Source: Pseudomonadota bacterium
GTDB lineage: Bacteria; Pseudomonadota; Gammaproteobacteria; Acidiferrobacterales; Acidiferrobacteraceae
Direction of reading: 5' to 3'
Assembly (NCBI GenBank): GCA_021841585.1
Contig: JAKBUS010000013.1
Coordinates: 1-47,304 of the forward strand
Length of the DNA: 47,304 bases
Below the pieces are notes generated by a model, which saw only the letters and a list, made by a program, of their open reading frames with translations, made no database searches and was not told where the DNA came from. Shown one piece after another: positions 22,506 through 31,859 of this stretch. Each line of letters begins with the position of its first letter. The stretch's first letter is position 1. The position numbers were made by a program, and so were the translations under genes.

Positions 22506-24728
22506 ATGGATGGCCCCTTAGCGGCGTGCTGGACGGGGCGCGACGAGGGGTGCATGGCAGACCGCCCAAGGCCGGGCGGCGGCGCCGTGACGACCCGCGA
22601 GTGGCCGGCGTGGTGGGCCGCCGTGCGCGATGCCTGTGGCCGGCTTGCGCCCGCCTGGACCCTGGACGCGTCGGTTGCCGTCAACCCCTACTTCGGATTG
22701 CGTCACCTGGATTTCGAGGCCGCAGGTCTGACCCTGGCGCGGGTGGCTGGCTCCACGCTTGCCATGCCGCGCCGCTATTACCGGGAGCAGATCGCGAGCG
22801 GGCGCATCACGCGCGGTGATATCGCCGAGGCCTTGCGGGCGCACGGCCTGCCGTCCGACAAGGACTATGCGGCCTCGCTCTTGGCGCATGACGGCGCACC
22901 GCCCGTGCAGAGGCTGCCGCTCGTGTCGCATGTCTTGCAGCGCATCGACCCGGGTACGCCGTGGGCGGCCTTCTGCGTCGAGCGTATCAGCCAGTTCGCC
23001 GCCGCTTACTTCGACATAGGCCAGGCCTCATGGCCCTTGCCGTGGCGCGATGAACCCCTCTACGACGCGTGGCGTGGTTTCGCAAAACTCGATGCCAGTC
23101 CCCGCACGGTGGGGTTAAAGCGGGTGGCCGGCCTCGTCGAGGGGCTGCCGCGGGCGCCGCTTGCGTCCATCGCGGTCGTCCTGAAGGCCTTGGCCGTCCC
23201 CGAGGCCCATATCGTAGATTATTGTCACGCCGCGCTTCTCGATATCAGCGGGTGGGCTGCGCGCGTGCAGGATACGCGCCAGGGGTGCGGGGCCGATCGT
23301 GGTCACGCCGACATCGAGCAGCTGCTCGCCATCCGGCTGGCGTGGGAGTTCATCCTCTTTCGCGCCGTCCCGGGGCCGCGGCTGGAGTCCGCCTGGCGGA
23401 CGGCGCTGTCGTCGCTGCCGCCCGCACCCTCGATGCGCATGACCCCCGATGCCCAGGCAGACGCGGTCCTGCAGGCGGCGTTCGAGCTTGGGTACCGGCG
23501 GCGCATCGTCGCCGATCTCGCCGCGTGCGTGGAGACGCCTGTCCACAAGGCCCCGCAGGGCCGCGCCCCGCTCCAGGCGGTGTTTTGCGCGCACAACCGT
23601 GTGGAGGTCTTTCGCCGCGCCATGGAAACCGTCGCCCCCGCAGTACAGACCCTGGGATTCAGCGGATTTTGTGGGCTTGCCTTCGCCCGCGCCCCCTTCG
23701 ACCCGTTCATGGACGGCCCGCGATACGCGTGGCCGCCCTTGCCGCCATCGGCGTGCGCGGCCGATCGCGATGAGCTAAGCGATATCGCCGTCGACCAAGC
23801 CGCGACGGCCATCCTCCGGACCATGTCGCTCACAGACGGCTTCGCACGGCTGGTGTTACTGATCGATCACGGCGCGCCTTTCGCCCATAAGCCGCATGGC
23901 GCAACACCCGCTCGAGCGGGTGTTGCGCCCTGGGCCGGCGAGACCGACGCGCGCACGGCGGCGGCGTGGCTGAATGATCCAGCGCTACGCGCGCGGCTTG
24001 CGCGCAGCGGCCTTACGATTCCCGCGGATACGGGCTTTGTGGCGGCGCGTTACGACAGCGCGCGCGACGAGGTCGCCTTGTTCGATGCCACGTCATGGGA
24101 AGCGACGCACGCTCAGGATCTGCGGGATGCGCGCGCGATCCTGGAAGAGGCGGGCGCGCGCGCGCGTGAAGAGCGCGCCCAAGCCTCGGTCCCGCCGGTC
24201 GCCGCCGGCCTGGAATTTGCCGGCCATGCCGCCTTCATCGCGGCGCCGCGCGCGCGCACGAAAGGCGTCGTATTGGACGGCCGCGCGTTCCTCCATGACT
24301 ACGACTGGCGCCGGGATGAGGATTTCCGGGTCCTGCGGCACATCATGACCGCGCCGATGATGGCGGCGCACTGGATGAACATGCGCTACTACGCATCCAT
24401 GGTCGACAACAAGCGCTTCGGCGGTGGCAACAAGGCCCTGCACAATATGGTGGGCGGATGCGTCGGGGTGCTGGAAGGTGGGGGCGGCGACCTCAGAAAC
24501 GGCCTTCCAATCCAGTCGCTTTTTGATGGCGGCCATTGGGTCCATGAGCCGATGCGCCTGAATGTGTTCGTGGAGGCGCCGCGCGCCGGCATCGATGAGG
24601 TGCTTGCGCGTCACGAGATCGTGCGTGACGTGGTGGAGCATGGATGGCTGTTCTTGTTTCAGATGGACAGCGAGGCCAGCGGCCTGTTCCTGCGCGCCCG
24701 TGATGGGCGGTGGGAGCAGGTGTCATGA
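22506..24728 (+). CDS. DabA-like protein with altered zinc site
   Basis: A 740-residue DUF2309/UPF0753 protein that aligns with the DabA at 7250 over most of its length (VAVNPYFGLRHLDF, FGGGNKALHNMVGGCVGVLEG, GHWVHEPMRLNVFVEAP). Of the four zinc-site residues, C361 and H455 remain, but the Asp is H363 (FCAHNRVE instead of FCIDVRSE) and the second Cys is R470 (PARAG in place of LDCGA). Normal carbonic-anhydrase-like chemistry is therefore doubtful; a changed metal site or a regulatory role is possible. GGAGGGG at 22494-22500 supports the ATG at 22506. No dabB is adjacent; the coupled partner is DUF6671. A 32-bp palindrome lies in the altered segment. The long open frame and conserved ends argue against simple decay. 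Confidence 0.85.
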   Translation: MDGPLAACWTGRDEGCMADRPRPGGGAVTTREWPAWWAAVRDACGRLAPAWTLDASVAVNPYFGLRHLDFEAAGLTLARVAGSTLAMPRRYYREQIASGRITRGDIAEALRAHGLPSDKDYAASLLAHDGAPPVQRLPLVSHVLQRIDPGTPWAAFCVERISQFAAAYFDIGQASWPLPWRDEPLYDAWRGFAKLDASPRTVGLKRVAGLVEGLPRAPLASIAVVLKALAVPEAHIVDYCHAALLDISGWAARVQDTRQGCGADRGHADIEQLLAIRLAWEFILFRAVPGPRLESAWRTALSSLPPAPSMRMTPDAQADAVLQAAFELGYRRRIVADLAACVETPVHKAPQGRAPLQAVFCAHNRVEVFRRAMETVAPAVQTLGFSGFCGLAFARAPFDPFMDGPRYAWPPLPPSACAADRDELSDIAVDQAATAILRTMSLTDGFARLVLLIDHGAPFAHKPHGATPARAGVAPWAGETDARTAAAWLNDPALRARLARSGLTIPADTGFVAARYDSARDEVALFDATSWEATHAQDLRDARAILEEAGARAREERAQASVPPVAAGLEFAGHAAFIAAPRARTKGVVLDGRAFLHDYDWRRDEDFRVLRHIMTAPMMAAHWMNMRYYASMVDNKRFGGGNKALHNMVGGCVGVLEGGGGDLRNGLPIQSLFDGGHWVHEPMRLNVFVEAPRAGIDEVLARHEIVRDVVEHGWLFLFQMDSEASGLFLRARDGRWEQVS
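23898..23929. repeat. 32-bp perfect palindrome inside the DabA-like gene
   Basis: GGCGCAACACCCGCT and its reverse complement meet at a central CGAG-type core to give a perfect 32-base palindrome. It encodes residues 465-475 of the DabA-like protein, exactly where the fourth zinc ligand (Cys in DabA) should lie. Distances to the flanking conserved residues are the same as in the other DabA, so it replaces rather than lengthens the segment. In RNA it would form a very strong hairpin. Confidence 0.85.
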
Positions 24729-25609
24729 GCCTGGATGGGCATGTGGCGGCCCACGCCTCGCCGGCGCGCAGTCTCTATCGTGGGCGGCGTGCGGCGTTTT
24801 TGACCCAGCACGGCAAGGAGCGCATCGTGGCGCCGGTCCTTGAGGGCTTCGTGGGCTGTCTCGTCGAGCGCGTGGGCGGGTATGACACCGATCTCCTTGG
24901 GACATTCACGCGCGATATTCCGCGCGCCGGCACCCAGCTCGAGGCCGCCCGCCACAAGGCGCGCATCGGTATGGAGCTCTCGGGGCTGCCAGTCGGACTT
25001 GCCAGCGAAGGGTCCTTCACCCGTGATCCGTTCACGGGGATGTTTCCCTGGAATATCGAATTTTTGGTATTCCTGGACGACTTGTTGGGTCTTGAGGTGG
25101 TCGGCATGGCGCAGGGGCGGGCCAACAGCGCCCAGGTCTTAGCGGCGGGCTGGGAGGACGCCGAGCGGTTCGCGCACGCGGTCCGCTTTCCCGAGCATTA
25201 TTTGGTCCTAAGGCCCGACGGCGACGATGATCCCCGCATCCGCAAGGGGATCGCCGATTGGTCGGGACTCAAGACGGCCTATGAGGAGGCCGCCGCGCGC
25301 TCGTCGAGCGGGCGGGTGTTCGTGGAGGTGGATCTGCGCGCCTACGCCAATCCCACGCGCCTCATCAATATCCGACTCGCCGCGGTCGACCTCGGCCGGC
25401 GCCTGGCATCGTTGTGCCCCGTTTGCCGCACGCCCGGATTTTGGGTGGTGGAGGTGATCGCCGGGCTCCCCTGCCAGGCATGCGGGGCGCCGACGCGCGA
25501 GGCGCGCGCCGAGGTCCGTGGTTGCATGAAGTGCGGGCATCGGGTAACGCGTGATCGCGAGGATCTCGCGCAGGCGGACCCGGCCCGCTGCGATATCTGT
25601 AATCCCTAG
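24725..25609 (+). CDS. DUF6671-like protein with C-terminal cysteine pairs
   Basis: A 294-residue soluble protein. The N-terminal part (RSLYRGRRAAFLTQHGKERIVAPVL, RVGGYDTDLLGTFTRDIPRAGTQLEAARHKARIGMELSG, FTGMFPWNIEFLVFLDD) fits DUF6671 as I remember it. The C-terminus has four CxxC pairs (CPVC, CQAC, CMKC, CDIC), a double zinc ribbon. Its ATG (24725) overlaps the stop of the DabA-like gene (24726-24728), so the two are translationally coupled and probably act together. The biochemical role of DUF6671 is unknown to me. The conserved Arg, Thr and Glu residues in the N-terminal half could form an active or nucleotide-binding site. Confidence 0.75.
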   Translation: MSLDGHVAAHASPARSLYRGRRAAFLTQHGKERIVAPVLEGFVGCLVERVGGYDTDLLGTFTRDIPRAGTQLEAARHKARIGMELSGLPVGLASEGSFTRDPFTGMFPWNIEFLVFLDDLLGLEVVGMAQGRANSAQVLAAGWEDAERFAHAVRFPEHYLVLRPDGDDDPRIRKGIADWSGLKTAYEEAAARSSSGRVFVEVDLRAYANPTRLINIRLAAVDLGRRLASLCPVCRTPGFWVVEVIAGLPCQACGAPTREARAEVRGCMKCGHRVTRDREDLAQADPARCDICNP

Positions 25610-25678
25610 CGCGCCCATGGACAGCGCAAACCTCAAGGCCATGAGCCCCGCCGCGCGCCACGCGCCCGCGAGGGCGCG

Positions 25679-26779
25679 GTGAGCGACAACTTTGGCGATG
25701 GCGCGCGCCGATGCGCGCCGGACGCGGACGCAAAGGCCCAGGTGCCGGCAGCATCCCTTCGCCTCATCCGCCCCGACGATTGGCACGTTCATCTGCGCGA
25801 TGGGGCGATGCTGGCCACGGCGGTGGCGGATAGCGCGCGGCGTTTCGCGCGCGCCATCGTCATGCCCAATCTCGATCCCCCGGTGCGCACCGTAGATGAG
25901 GCCTTGGCCTATCGCGCGCGCATCCTGTCGGCATTGCCCGCGGGCGCGCGCTTTGAGCCCCTCATGACGCTGTATCTCACCGAGGAGACGCGGCCTGCGG
26001 AGATCGCACAAGCGCGCGCGACGGGCCTTGTGCACGCCGTCAAGTACTATCCGGCCGGCGCCACCACCCATGCCGCGCGCGGCGTGCGAGATCTTGCGCG
26101 CTGTTATCCGGTCTTGGCGGCCATGGAGCGCCATGATCTCCCCTTGCTCCTGCATGGCGAGGTCACGGACCCCTCGGTGGATGTCTTCGATCGCGAGGCC
26201 ATGTTCCTCGAGCGCCACTTGTCGCCGCTCATGCGCGCGTTCCCGGGCCTGCGCATGGTTTTGGAGCACATCACGACCCGCGCCGCGGTCGAATTCGTGA
26301 GCGCCGCCCCGCAAACGCTGGCTGCCACCGTGACCGCCCACCATCTGCTGCTCGATCGCAATGCGCTCTTCGCGGGGGGGCTACGGCCGCATCACTACTG
26401 TCTGCCCCTTCTAAAGCGCGCCCACCACCGCGCTGCGCTGGTCGGCGCGGCGACCGGCGGCAATCCGAAGTTTTTTCTCGGGACTGATAGCGCGCCACAT
26501 CCTCGGCACGCCAAGGAGTCGTCCTGCGGGTGCGCTGGGATCTATACCGCGCATGCCGCGCTTGAGCTCTATGCAGAGGTCTTCGAAAAGGCCCACGCGC
26601 TCGACCGCCTGGAGGGGTTCGCAAGCTGTTACGGCCCGGACTTCTACCGTCTGCCGCGCAATCAAGATCGTGTCACGCTCATCAAGGCTCCATGGCGTGT
26701 CCCGTCCACCATAACCGCTGGCACGGACGTGCTCGTGCCCTTGCGCGCCGGAGAGGACATCGCATGGCAGCTTAGCTGA
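25679..26779 (+). CDS. pyrC: Dihydroorotase
   Basis: A 366-residue class II (PyrC, homodimeric) dihydroorotase that interconverts carbamoyl-aspartate and dihydroorotate in pyrimidine synthesis. Metal and catalytic residues are all visible: H36 and H38 in [10 protein letters not shown], the carboxylated K122 in VKYYPAG, H159 in LLLHGE, H197 in LEHIT and D270 in GTDSAPH. The start is a GTG at 25679 preceded by GAGGGCG. An N-terminal extension of about 25 residues comes before the conserved start ([12 protein letters not shown]). It stands 69 bases after the DUF6671 gene on the same strand and may be read through from it. Confidence 0.95.
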   Translation: MSDNFGDGARRCAPDADAKAQVPAASLRLIRPDDWHVHLRDGAMLATAVADSARRFARAIVMPNLDPPVRTVDEALAYRARILSALPAGARFEPLMTLYLTEETRPAEIAQARATGLVHAVKYYPAGATTHAARGVRDLARCYPVLAAMERHDLPLLLHGEVTDPSVDVFDREAMFLERHLSPLMRAFPGLRMVLEHITTRAAVEFVSAAPQTLAATVTAHHLLLDRNALFAGGLRPHHYCLPLLKRAHHRAALVGAATGGNPKFFLGTDSAPHPRHAKESSCGCAGIYTAHAALELYAEVFEKAHALDRLEGFASCYGPDFYRLPRNQDRVTLIKAPWRVPSTITAGTDVLVPLRAGEDIAWQLS

Positions 26780-26841
26780 TCCGCCACCGCGACGGCGTAG
26801 GCCGCGGTATTGATCTTGACCTTCATTCCCAGGAGAACCTC

Positions 26842-28521
26842 ATGTCCGACAATCACAAGAGCCGGGTAGTGACGACCGGCGTGGAGCGCGCCCCCAATCG
26901 CGCCCTGTTGCGCGCCACCGGCTTTAGTGACAAGGATTTCGCAAAGCCGATCGTGGGCGTGGCCAACTCTCATAGCACCATCACGCCCTGCAATATGGGC
27001 ATCGGGCCTCTTGCCGCGCGCGCCGAGGCGGCCCTGGCCGCCGCCGGGGCCATGCCGCAGGTGTTTGGCACCATCACCATCTCGGACGGTATTTCCATGG
27101 GCACCGAGGGCATGAAATACTCGCTGGTGTCGCGCGAGGTGATCGCCGACTCGATAGAGACCGTGTGCGCCGGCCAGAGCATGGATGGCGTGCTGGCCTT
27201 CGGCGGCTGCGACAAGAACATGCCGGGCGCCATGATCGCCATCGCGCGCCTCGATATCCCGGCGGTGTTCGTCTATGGGGGCACGATCAAGCCCGGCCAC
27301 CACGACGGACGCGATCTGACCATCGTGAGCGTGTTCGAGGCGGTCGGCGCGCGCATTGCCGGCGCCATTGATGACCGAGAGCTACACGAGATCGAGCGCA
27401 AGGCGTGCCCCGGCGCGGGCTCGTGTGGCGGCATGTACACCGCCAATACCATGGCGGCGTTGTTCGAGGCCATGGGCATGAGCCTGCCGTACTCCGCGAC
27501 TATGACCGCCGAGGACTCCGAAAAGGCCGATAGCACCGCGCGTTCGGCGGCGGTGCTAGTCGAGGCCATAAAAGCGCGGCGGCGGCCACGCGAGATCCTC
27601 ACGCGCCAGGCCTTCGAGAATGGGCTTGCGGTGCTCATGGCGCTGGGCGGCTCCACCAATGCCGTCATCCATATGCCGGCCATCGCGCACGCCGCTGGCG
27701 TGGCGCTGACCCTCGAGGACTTCGACGCCTTCAGCCGCCGCGTCCCGGTGCTGTGCGACCTGAAGCCGTCCGGCCGTTACGTCGCCACCGATCTGCATCG
27801 CGCCGGCGGGGTGCCGCAGGTGATGAAGATGCTGCTCGCACACGGCCTCTTGCATGGCGATGCGCTGACCGTCACCGGGCAGACGATTGCCGAGGTCCTG
27901 CGGGATGTGCCGGAGTGCCCGCCGGCCGATCAGGACGTGATCCGGCCGTGGGCGCGGCCGGTCTATGCGCATGGCCATCTCGCCATCCTTAGGGGCAATC
28001 TCGCCGAAGAGGGGGCGCTGGCCAAGACCAGCGGCGTCAAGGTCCCGAGGATTACCGGCCCGGCGCGCGTGTTCGATTCCGAGGAGGCCTGCATGGCCGC
28101 CATCCTGGAACGACGCATAGTAGCGGGTGATGTGGTCGTGATCCGCTACGAGGGCCCGCGCGGGGGGCCTGGGATGCGCGAAATGCTCTCGCCCACCGCC
28201 GCGCTCGTGGGCCAAGGGCTCGGTGACCTCGTGGGGCTCGTTACCGATGGGCGTTTCTCCGGCGGCACTTATGGTATGGTGGTAGGCCATGTGGCGCCGG
28301 AGGCCGCGGTCGGCGGCATGATCGCGCTGGTGGCCGATGGCGATACGGTGATCATCGATGCCGAGCGGCGCATCTTGCGGCTCGATGTGCCCGAGGAGGA
28401 GCTTGCGCGCCGCCGCGCCCTGTGGACGCCCCCCGCGCCGCGCTATACGCGCGGGACCTTGGCCAAATATGCGCGCCTCGTCTCGTCAGCGAGTCGTGGC
28501 GCGGTGACGGATGGAGCATGA
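26842..28521 (+). CDS. ilvD: Dihydroxy-acid dehydratase
   Basis: A 559-residue IlvD that dehydrates dihydroxy-isovalerate and its methylvalerate homologue in branched-chain amino acid synthesis. The Fe-S cysteines are C50 ([11 protein letters not shown]), C123 ([10 protein letters not shown]) and C195 ([14 protein letters not shown]). The C-terminal [33 protein letters not shown] block is intact. AGGAG precedes the ATG. The stop overlaps the bioA start (ATGA at 28518-28521). This is the first gene of a tight ilvD-bioA-bioD-sua5 run. Confidence 0.96.
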   Translation: MSDNHKSRVVTTGVERAPNRALLRATGFSDKDFAKPIVGVANSHSTITPCNMGIGPLAARAEAALAAAGAMPQVFGTITISDGISMGTEGMKYSLVSREVIADSIETVCAGQSMDGVLAFGGCDKNMPGAMIAIARLDIPAVFVYGGTIKPGHHDGRDLTIVSVFEAVGARIAGAIDDRELHEIERKACPGAGSCGGMYTANTMAALFEAMGMSLPYSATMTAEDSEKADSTARSAAVLVEAIKARRRPREILTRQAFENGLAVLMALGGSTNAVIHMPAIAHAAGVALTLEDFDAFSRRVPVLCDLKPSGRYVATDLHRAGGVPQVMKMLLAHGLLHGDALTVTGQTIAEVLRDVPECPPADQDVIRPWARPVYAHGHLAILRGNLAEEGALAKTSGVKVPRITGPARVFDSEEACMAAILERRIVAGDVVVIRYEGPRGGPGMREMLSPTAALVGQGLGDLVGLVTDGRFSGGTYGMVVGHVAPEAAVGGMIALVADGDTVIIDAERRILRLDVPEEELARRRALWTPPAPRYTRGTLAKYARLVSSASRGAVTDGA

Positions 28522-29891
28522 GCAGGACGGATCCGACCTTCGAGACGGGATCGCGGGCGTGTACCGCAGACAGCCGGCCGGCCGGGACGGGCGCCGAGGG
28601 TGGTGGCCCCGGGGGCCGTGACTGGGCGCGCGCCATGGCCTTCGATCACGCCCATCTTTGGCACCCGTACGCGCCCCTGGGCGCGCCGGTCTGGCCGGTG
28701 GTGGCGGCCGATGGCGTGCGCCTTACGCTCGCCGATGGCCGGCGGCTGATCGATGGCATGAGCTCGTGGTGGGCGGCGATCCATGGCTACAACCACCCGG
28801 TCTTGAATCAGGCCGTGAGCGCGCAGCTGGGGCGCATGGCGCATGTGATGTTCGGGGGGCTCACGCACGGCCCGGCGATCGATCTCGGGCAGCGGCTCGT
28901 GGATTTGACCCCGGCGCCCCTTGAAAAGGTCTTTCTGTGCGACTCGGGGTCGGTGGCCGTGGAGGTCGCCATCAAGATGGCGCTCCAGTATTGGCAGGGG
29001 CGCGGGCGACCGGGCAAGCACCGTCTGCTCACCGTGCGCGGCGGCTACCACGGCGATACCTTTGCCGCCATGTCGGTGTGTGATCCGGTCACCGGCATGC
29101 ACCGCCTGTTTACCGGGCTCGTCTTCAAACAGCTCTTCGCGCCGCGGCCCGCGTGCCGGTTCGATGACCCCTGGGAGCCGTCGGCCATCGCCGAATTCGC
29201 CGATTTGATCATGGCGCACGCAGACGAGTTGGCGGCGGTCATCCTGGAGCCCATCGCCCAAGGCGCCGGCGGGATGTGGTTTTATCACCCCCAATACCTG
29301 CGCGAGGTGCGGGCCTTGTGCGACGCCCACGGCGTGCTGCTCATCGCCGATGAGATCGCCACGGGCTTCGGCCGTACCGGCCGCTTACTGGCCTGCGACC
29401 ATGCGCGCGTGACGCCGGACATCCTGTGTCTCGGCAAGGCCCTGACCGGGGGCTACATGACCCTGGCCGCGACCCTGACGACCGCCGACATCGCCACCGT
29501 GATTGGGCACGGCGAGGCCGGCGCCCTCATGCATGGACCCACGTTCATGGCCAACCCCTTGGCGTGCGCGGCGGCGGTGGCCAGCATCGACCTTTTGACG
29601 AGTGGTGACTGGCAGGCCCGCGTCGATGGCATCGCCCGCCAGTTGGTTTGTGAGCTCGAGCCCTGCCGTGGGCTTGCCGCGGTCAGCGACGTCCGGGTGC
29701 TGGGTGCCATCGGGGTCGTGGAGACGCGCGCGGCCGTGGACGCGTCGGCGCTCACCGCGCGGTTCGTGGACGCCGGCGTGTGGGTGCGCCCGTTCGGCCG
29801 GCTCGTCTATGTGATGCCACCCTACGTCATGGATCCCGACGATCTGTCGGTGTTGACCGCGGCGATCACGCGCGTAGTGGCGGACCTCTGA
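28518..29891 (+). CDS. bioA: Adenosylmethionine-8-amino-7-oxononanoate aminotransferase
   Basis: A 457-residue PLP aminotransferase of biotin synthesis, using S-adenosylmethionine as amino donor to make 7,8-diaminopelargonate. [39 protein letters not shown], the [12 protein letters not shown] block (D278) and the PLP lysine K307 in [13 protein letters not shown] identify BioA. The first 35-40 residues, rich in Gly and Pro, are an unusual extension; the ATG at 28635 (M40, next to [11 protein letters not shown]) may be the true start. The overlap with the ilvD stop favours 28518. Confidence 0.94.
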   Translation: MSRTDPTFETGSRACTADSRPAGTGAEGGGPGGRDWARAMAFDHAHLWHPYAPLGAPVWPVVAADGVRLTLADGRRLIDGMSSWWAAIHGYNHPVLNQAVSAQLGRMAHVMFGGLTHGPAIDLGQRLVDLTPAPLEKVFLCDSGSVAVEVAIKMALQYWQGRGRPGKHRLLTVRGGYHGDTFAAMSVCDPVTGMHRLFTGLVFKQLFAPRPACRFDDPWEPSAIAEFADLIMAHADELAAVILEPIAQGAGGMWFYHPQYLREVRALCDAHGVLLIADEIATGFGRTGRLLACDHARVTPDILCLGKALTGGYMTLAATLTTADIATVIGHGEAGALMHGPTFMANPLACAAAVASIDLLTSGDWQARVDGIARQLVCELEPCRGLAAVSDVRVLGAIGVVETRAAVDASALTARFVDAGVWVRPFGRLVYVMPPYVMDPDDLSVLTAAITRVVADL

Positions 29892-29946
29892 GGCGCGCGC
29901 ATGGGGGTTGCCGGGGATCATGGAATATTGTGAAAGGGGGTGCGCG

Positions 29947-30657
29947 ATGCGCGGGGTGTTCATTACCGGGAGCGACACGGGTGTCGGCAAGACCGCAATC
30001 GGGGCCGCCTTGGCGTGGCGGCTGTCTCGCGAGGGGCTTGTGGTACGGCCGCGCAAACCCGTGGAGTCAGGCTGCGTCGACCGAGAGGGCGGCGCGCATT
30101 CCGGCGATCGCGAGACCTATCACGCGGCAGTCGACGGCCGGGAGCCGCTAGCGCGCATCGGCCATTACCGGTTTCGCGCGCCGCTCTCGCCGGAACGTGC
30201 CGCGGCCCTGGAGGGCCGCGCGTTGCGCTTGGATGAGCTCGTCGCGGCGTGCCGTGAAGGGGTCGACGCCCCGGACTTTCTGTTAGTGGAGGGCGCCGGC
30301 GGTTTCTATTCGCCGCTCACCGCCGACGCCCTGAATGCCGACCTGGCCGTGGCCCTTGGCCTTCCGGTGCTGGTCGTGAGCGCCGACCGGCTCGGCGCGA
30401 TCCATCAAACGCTGCTGACGGTCGAGGCGGTCATCGGTCGTGGCCTCGCGCTGGCCGGGGTCGTGTTGAACCAAACGGCCCCGGGCGCCGACCCGGGGAT
30501 GGATAATGGCGCCGATGTCGCCCGTTGGCTTGGGCGCGATCCGCTGGTCATCCGCCACCACGATGAGGCAAATGGCACCCCGGCGTGGCGCGCCATCGCC
30601 CCCTTTGTGACGAAGATTGCCGCCACGCTCGCCGCGGGGTCCGCGCATGAATGGTGA
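29947..30657 (+). CDS. bioD: Dethiobiotin synthetase
   Basis: A 236-residue P-loop enzyme that closes the ureido ring of biotin with CO2 and ATP. GSDTGVGKT is the P-loop, RPRKPVESG carries the conserved lysine, and VEGAGGFYSPL is the Mg/ATP-binding segment. The ATG at 29947 follows a GAAAGGGGG six bases upstream; the TTG-started frame from 29908 is longer but lacks support. The last 11 bases overlap the start of the sua5 gene. CO2 as substrate is worth noting in an organism with several CO2-capture genes, but the enzyme itself is ordinary. Confidence 0.94.
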   Translation: MRGVFITGSDTGVGKTAIGAALAWRLSREGLVVRPRKPVESGCVDREGGAHSGDRETYHAAVDGREPLARIGHYRFRAPLSPERAAALEGRALRLDELVAACREGVDAPDFLLVEGAGGFYSPLTADALNADLAVALGLPVLVVSADRLGAIHQTLLTVEAVIGRGLALAGVVLNQTAPGADPGMDNGADVARWLGRDPLVIRHHDEANGTPAWRAIAPFVTKIAATLAAGSAHEW

Positions 30658-31687
30658 TGGGTTTGGTGGCGGGCCTGGCGGGTGGCGGCAGGTCCCAGAA
30701 TCGGCTATCGCGCGCGCCGCCGAGATCCTCGGCCGCGGCGGGCTGGTGGCGTTTCCGACCGAGACCGTCTATGGCCTGGGCGCGGACGCGCACAACGCGG
30801 CGGCGGTGGCGGGCGTGTTCGCGGCCAAGGGGCGGCCGGCCGATCACCCCCTGATCGTTCATATCCATGATGCCGATCAGATGCGCCGCTACGCGCGCGA
30901 CATCCCACCGGTCGCCTGGCGGCTCGCCGAGCACTTTTGGCCGGGACCCCTGACGCTGATCCTGCCCCGCGGCCCCGGCGTGGCCGATGCCGTCACCGGC
31001 GGCCAGGACACGATCGGCCTGCGGGTCCCGGGGCATCCCGTGGCGCTGGCGCTGCTCAAGGCCTTCGGGCGCGGGGTGGCCGCGCCCTCGGCCAATCCCT
31101 TTGGCGGCGTGAGCCCGACCACGGCCGCGCATGTCGCCTTTGGTCTCGGGCAAGCGGTGGATGCGATCCTGGATGGCGGGGCCTGCGCGGTCGGCCTGGA
31201 GTCCACCATCCTCGACCTGAGCGGGCCCGTGCCGCGCCTGCTGCGCCCGGGCGCGGTAAGCCCCCGGGCGCTGGCCGCGATCATCGGCCGGACGCCCATG
31301 TTTGCCGCGTCCGGCGGCCCGCGCGCCCCCGGACGCCTCCCTTCTCATTACGCCCCCGCGACCCCCCTGCGGCTCGTCAGCGATCCAGACCGGGAGTGGC
31401 GCCACGGCCCCCGGCCGCTGGCGGTGATGGCCTTGCGTCCGCCGGCCTCTGGGACGGTGCGCTGCCGTTGGCTGGTGATGCCGCGCGCGGCCGGCGCCTA
31501 TGCCCATGCGCTCTACGCGCGCCTGCGCGCCATCGACCGCTGGGGTTGCCGTCTGGTCCTGGTCGAACGGCCACCCGCCACCGAGGCATGGGACGCGGTG
31601 CGCGACCGTCTGGAGCGCGCCGCCCGCGGCACCGCCGTCCCAGGGGCCGCGGGGCGCAAGGAGTCGGGGGCGGCGCGCCAGAAGTAG
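30647..31687 (+). CDS. L-threonylcarbamoyladenylate synthase, Sua5 type
   Basis: A 346-residue Sua5/YwlC-type enzyme that makes threonylcarbamoyl-AMP from threonine, bicarbonate and ATP for the t6A modification of ANN-decoding tRNAs. The YrdC-like catalytic domain (FPTETVYGLGADA, AAKGRPADHPLIVHI, FWPGPLTLIL, GLRVPGHP, APSANPFGGVSPT, GLESTILDL) is followed by the linker PSHYAPATPLRLV and the C-terminal Sua5 domain, so this is the long form. The ATG at 30647 overlaps the end of bioD. The C-terminal tail (GAAGRKESGAARQK) is basic. Confidence 0.93.
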   Translation: MNGDGFGGGPGGWRQVPESAIARAAEILGRGGLVAFPTETVYGLGADAHNAAAVAGVFAAKGRPADHPLIVHIHDADQMRRYARDIPPVAWRLAEHFWPGPLTLILPRGPGVADAVTGGQDTIGLRVPGHPVALALLKAFGRGVAAPSANPFGGVSPTTAAHVAFGLGQAVDAILDGGACAVGLESTILDLSGPVPRLLRPGAVSPRALAAIIGRTPMFAASGGPRAPGRLPSHYAPATPLRLVSDPDREWRHGPRPLAVMALRPPASGTVRCRWLVMPRAAGAYAHALYARLRAIDRWGCRLVLVERPPATEAWDAVRDRLERAARGTAVPGAAGRKESGAARQK

Positions 31688-31859
31688 CTTCCTTCTGTTC
31701 GCGCCGGGGCCTGGCGTATCGCCCATCCCGCCCGGTGCCGGTCCGTGAGGTGCCGTCCGCCCCGAAAATCGGTATCGTACGCGTGTCGCGTGGCCATGAC
31801 AGAGGTGCTGGGCGCGGCGCCCTTGCTACCGAAAGCCAGGGCTGTCTCGTGAGGAACCG

